From Methanobacteriota archaeon (GTDB lineage Archaea; Thermoplasmatota; Poseidoniia; Poseidoniales; Poseidoniaceae), in assembly GCA_002726845.1 (NCBI GenBank), contig PBSP01000044.1:4096-19460 (forward strand): 15,365 nucleotides of DNA, read 5' to 3'. The position numbers and the translations under genes are program-made. Every line of letters starts with the position of its first letter. Within the stretch, counting starts at the first letter, position 1. This document shows, in pieces, positions 14,323 to 15,365 of this stretch. The notes beneath the pieces were generated by a model. That model saw nothing but the letters and a program-made list of their open reading frames with translations. It had not been told where the DNA came from and made no database searches.

Positions 14323-14493
14323 CCCTACACTTCCTGATTTGCTGAGCCTTCTGTTCTGACTATTAACATCCGCGCTTGTAGCGGGGGTAAAACGGTCGAT
14401 TTCTGAGGTCGCATTCACAAGCCAAATCAACCTCTTCCTTTGTCAAAGTGTGGTTGATATCATACAGGAATTAAAACGACACTGAATCGGAAT
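14323..14493. promoter_or_regulatory. divergent ftsZ/photolyase intergenic region (start of ftsZ uncertain)
   Basis: Between the preferred ftsZ ATG and the photolyase ATG there are 171 bases; 63 remain if ftsZ starts at the TTG at 14430. The stretch includes an AT-rich CAGGAATTAAAACG (14465-14478) about 20 bases upstream of the photolyase ATG, which could be its BRE/TATA region, although slightly closer than the usual -26 position for a leaderless start. On the ftsZ side TTAATA at about 14361-14366 could be a weak TATA element. Confidence 0.3.
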
Positions 14494-15365
14494 ATGCCCA
14501 TGGCCGTCTCGCTGGTTTGGTTGCGAAGAGATTTGCGACTCGCTGACAATCCCGCCTTGGTGGAGGCAGTACGTTCTGGACGTCCTGTTCTTTTCCTATT
14601 CAATCTCGATTCAGAACGTCTGAATCGTCACGATGTTGATGGCATTCACATTCAATGGGAGTTGGATTGTCTCAATCAATTACGTATCGATGTTGAGAAA
14701 CGTGGGGGTGCTGTTTTGTTCCGATTTGGCCCAGTGCTGGAGTCTCTCAATGAACTACACGAACGTTACGCAATCGAAGCCATCTACGGCAATGAGGAGT
14801 CGGGTTTGCAGTGGTCTTGGAATCGTGACAAACAAGTCGCAGAATGGTGTTTACATCGAGACATTGAATTTATTGAATTCCCGTCAAACGGTGTTATCCG
14901 GGGATTGGCGTCAAGGGATGATTGGAAGGCGTTGCGTGATCGAAGAATGAAATGTTCTTTGATTGAGGTACCATTACGCCTGTCCACAGTAAAAGACCTT
15001 CATTCTGATCCCATCCCGCACGCATCAGAGCTTGGATTTGGTGTCCGAGATCTCCAATATCGGCCAGAACCAGGCGAATCTGCTGCGATGGAGACGTTGT
15101 TCTCGTTTCTTGATGAGAGGGGCCGTGGTTACCGCAAAGGTATGTCCAGCCCATTGTCAGGGGCATCGATGTGTTCTCGACTTTCTCCCTATCTGAGCGC
15201 TGGATGCATTACTATTCGACAAATATTCTATCATACAAGTCGTAAACAACGACAGGTAAAGGTAAATCCAAGAAGCGCTGAAAACATTGGTTGGAGCGGT
15301 AGTCTCTCCTCTTTTCAAAGCCGTTTGGCGTGGCATTGCCATTTTATGCAACGATTGGAAGCAGA
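14494..15365 (+). CDS. phr: photolyase/cryptochrome family protein, 3' end outside the window
   Basis: The frame from ATG 14494 (or ATG 14500) runs open to the window edge, 290 codons. The N-terminal photolyase Rossmann domain begins with SLVWLRRDLRLADNPAL (residues 6-22), the family signature, and continues to about residue 130 with YGNEESG. The FAD-binding region starts near 200 and shows RGYRKGM, SRLSPYLSAGCITIRQIF (228-245) and SSFQSRLAWHCHFMQRLE (272-289). These match photolyases that use light to split pyrimidine dimers with FADH-. The HCHF segment differs from the class I EL.WR pattern, so it may be a distinct subfamily or a cryptochrome. The C-terminal FAD-binding Trp and Asp motifs are missing because the gene is truncated. 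It is divergent from ftsZ. Confidence 0.9.
   Translation, partial: MPMAVSLVWLRRDLRLADNPALVEAVRSGRPVLFLFNLDSERLNRHDVDGIHIQWELDCLNQLRIDVEKRGGAVLFRFGPVLESLNELHERYAIEAIYGNEESGLQWSWNRDKQVAEWCLHRDIEFIEFPSNGVIRGLASRDDWKALRDRRMKCSLIEVPLRLSTVKDLHSDPIPHASELGFGVRDLQYRPEPGESAAMETLFSFLDERGRGYRKGMSSPLSGASMCSRLSPYLSAGCITIRQIFYHTSRKQRQVKVNPRSAENIGWSGSLSSFQSRLAWHCHFMQRLEA

Noticed and set aside
13694..14359. Plus-strand frames of about 105 aa rich in Ser, Pro and Arg
   Set aside because: They are antisense to ftsZ and their composition is the mirror of its codons.

Overview
The window looks like a compact archaeal chromosome segment with mid-range GC (judged by eye). It most plausibly comes from a marine member of the Thermoplasmatota, such as the Marine Group II/III (Poseidoniales-like) lineage. 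The reasons are a euryarchaeal-type FtsZ, a cis-prenyltransferase with the MDGNRR form of motif I, a secreted protein ending in a PGF-type archaeosortase sorting tail, a DUF354 glycosyltransferase-like protein, a membrane-anchored extracellular zinc carboxypeptidase and a photolyase. This taxonomic placement is inference: no rRNA or tRNA gene is present. I saw no mobile elements, CRISPR arrays or phage genes, and no gene-free gap longer than about 110 bases.

Left block (1-1399). A rightward cluster holds the 3' end of an unknown gene, which overlaps the next start by four bases, a four-helix membrane protein, a DUF4149/TMEM205-like membrane protein and a small two-helix protein. It meets a leftward pair, a 60-aa membrane protein and RidA, at a shared TTAA double stop.

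Second block (1766-5258). A DUF354 glycosyltransferase-like gene runs right and converges on a leftward pair: a cis-prenyltransferase (polyprenyl-diphosphate synthase) followed one base later by a Nudix hydrolase. A 392-aa orphan protein with two C-terminal helices is divergent from the prenyltransferase gene and ends exactly where the MscS channel gene ends, at TGATCA.

Third block (5259-10826). A leftward MscS-type channel is divergent from a rightward three-gene unit. That unit encodes a secreted, C-terminally anchored M14 carboxypeptidase with calcium-binding Asp-rich inserts, a LeuT-type sodium:amino-acid symporter and a single-pass coiled-coil protein. Gaps of 10-11 bases with ribosome binding sites overlapping the preceding stops suggest co-translation. 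The simplest reading is that amino acids are clipped from peptides outside the cell and imported with sodium.

Right block (10891-15365). Histidyl-tRNA synthetase converges on a PGF-tailed surface protein, with FtsZ upstream on the same leftward strand. FtsZ is divergent from a photolyase that runs off the right edge.

The candidates most worth follow-up are the carboxypeptidase/symporter/single-pass unit, the calcium-repeat inserts inside the M14 catalytic domain, the orphan 392-aa family and the PGF-tailed protein next to ftsZ. I did not find a clear defence system, biosynthetic cluster or new mobile element.
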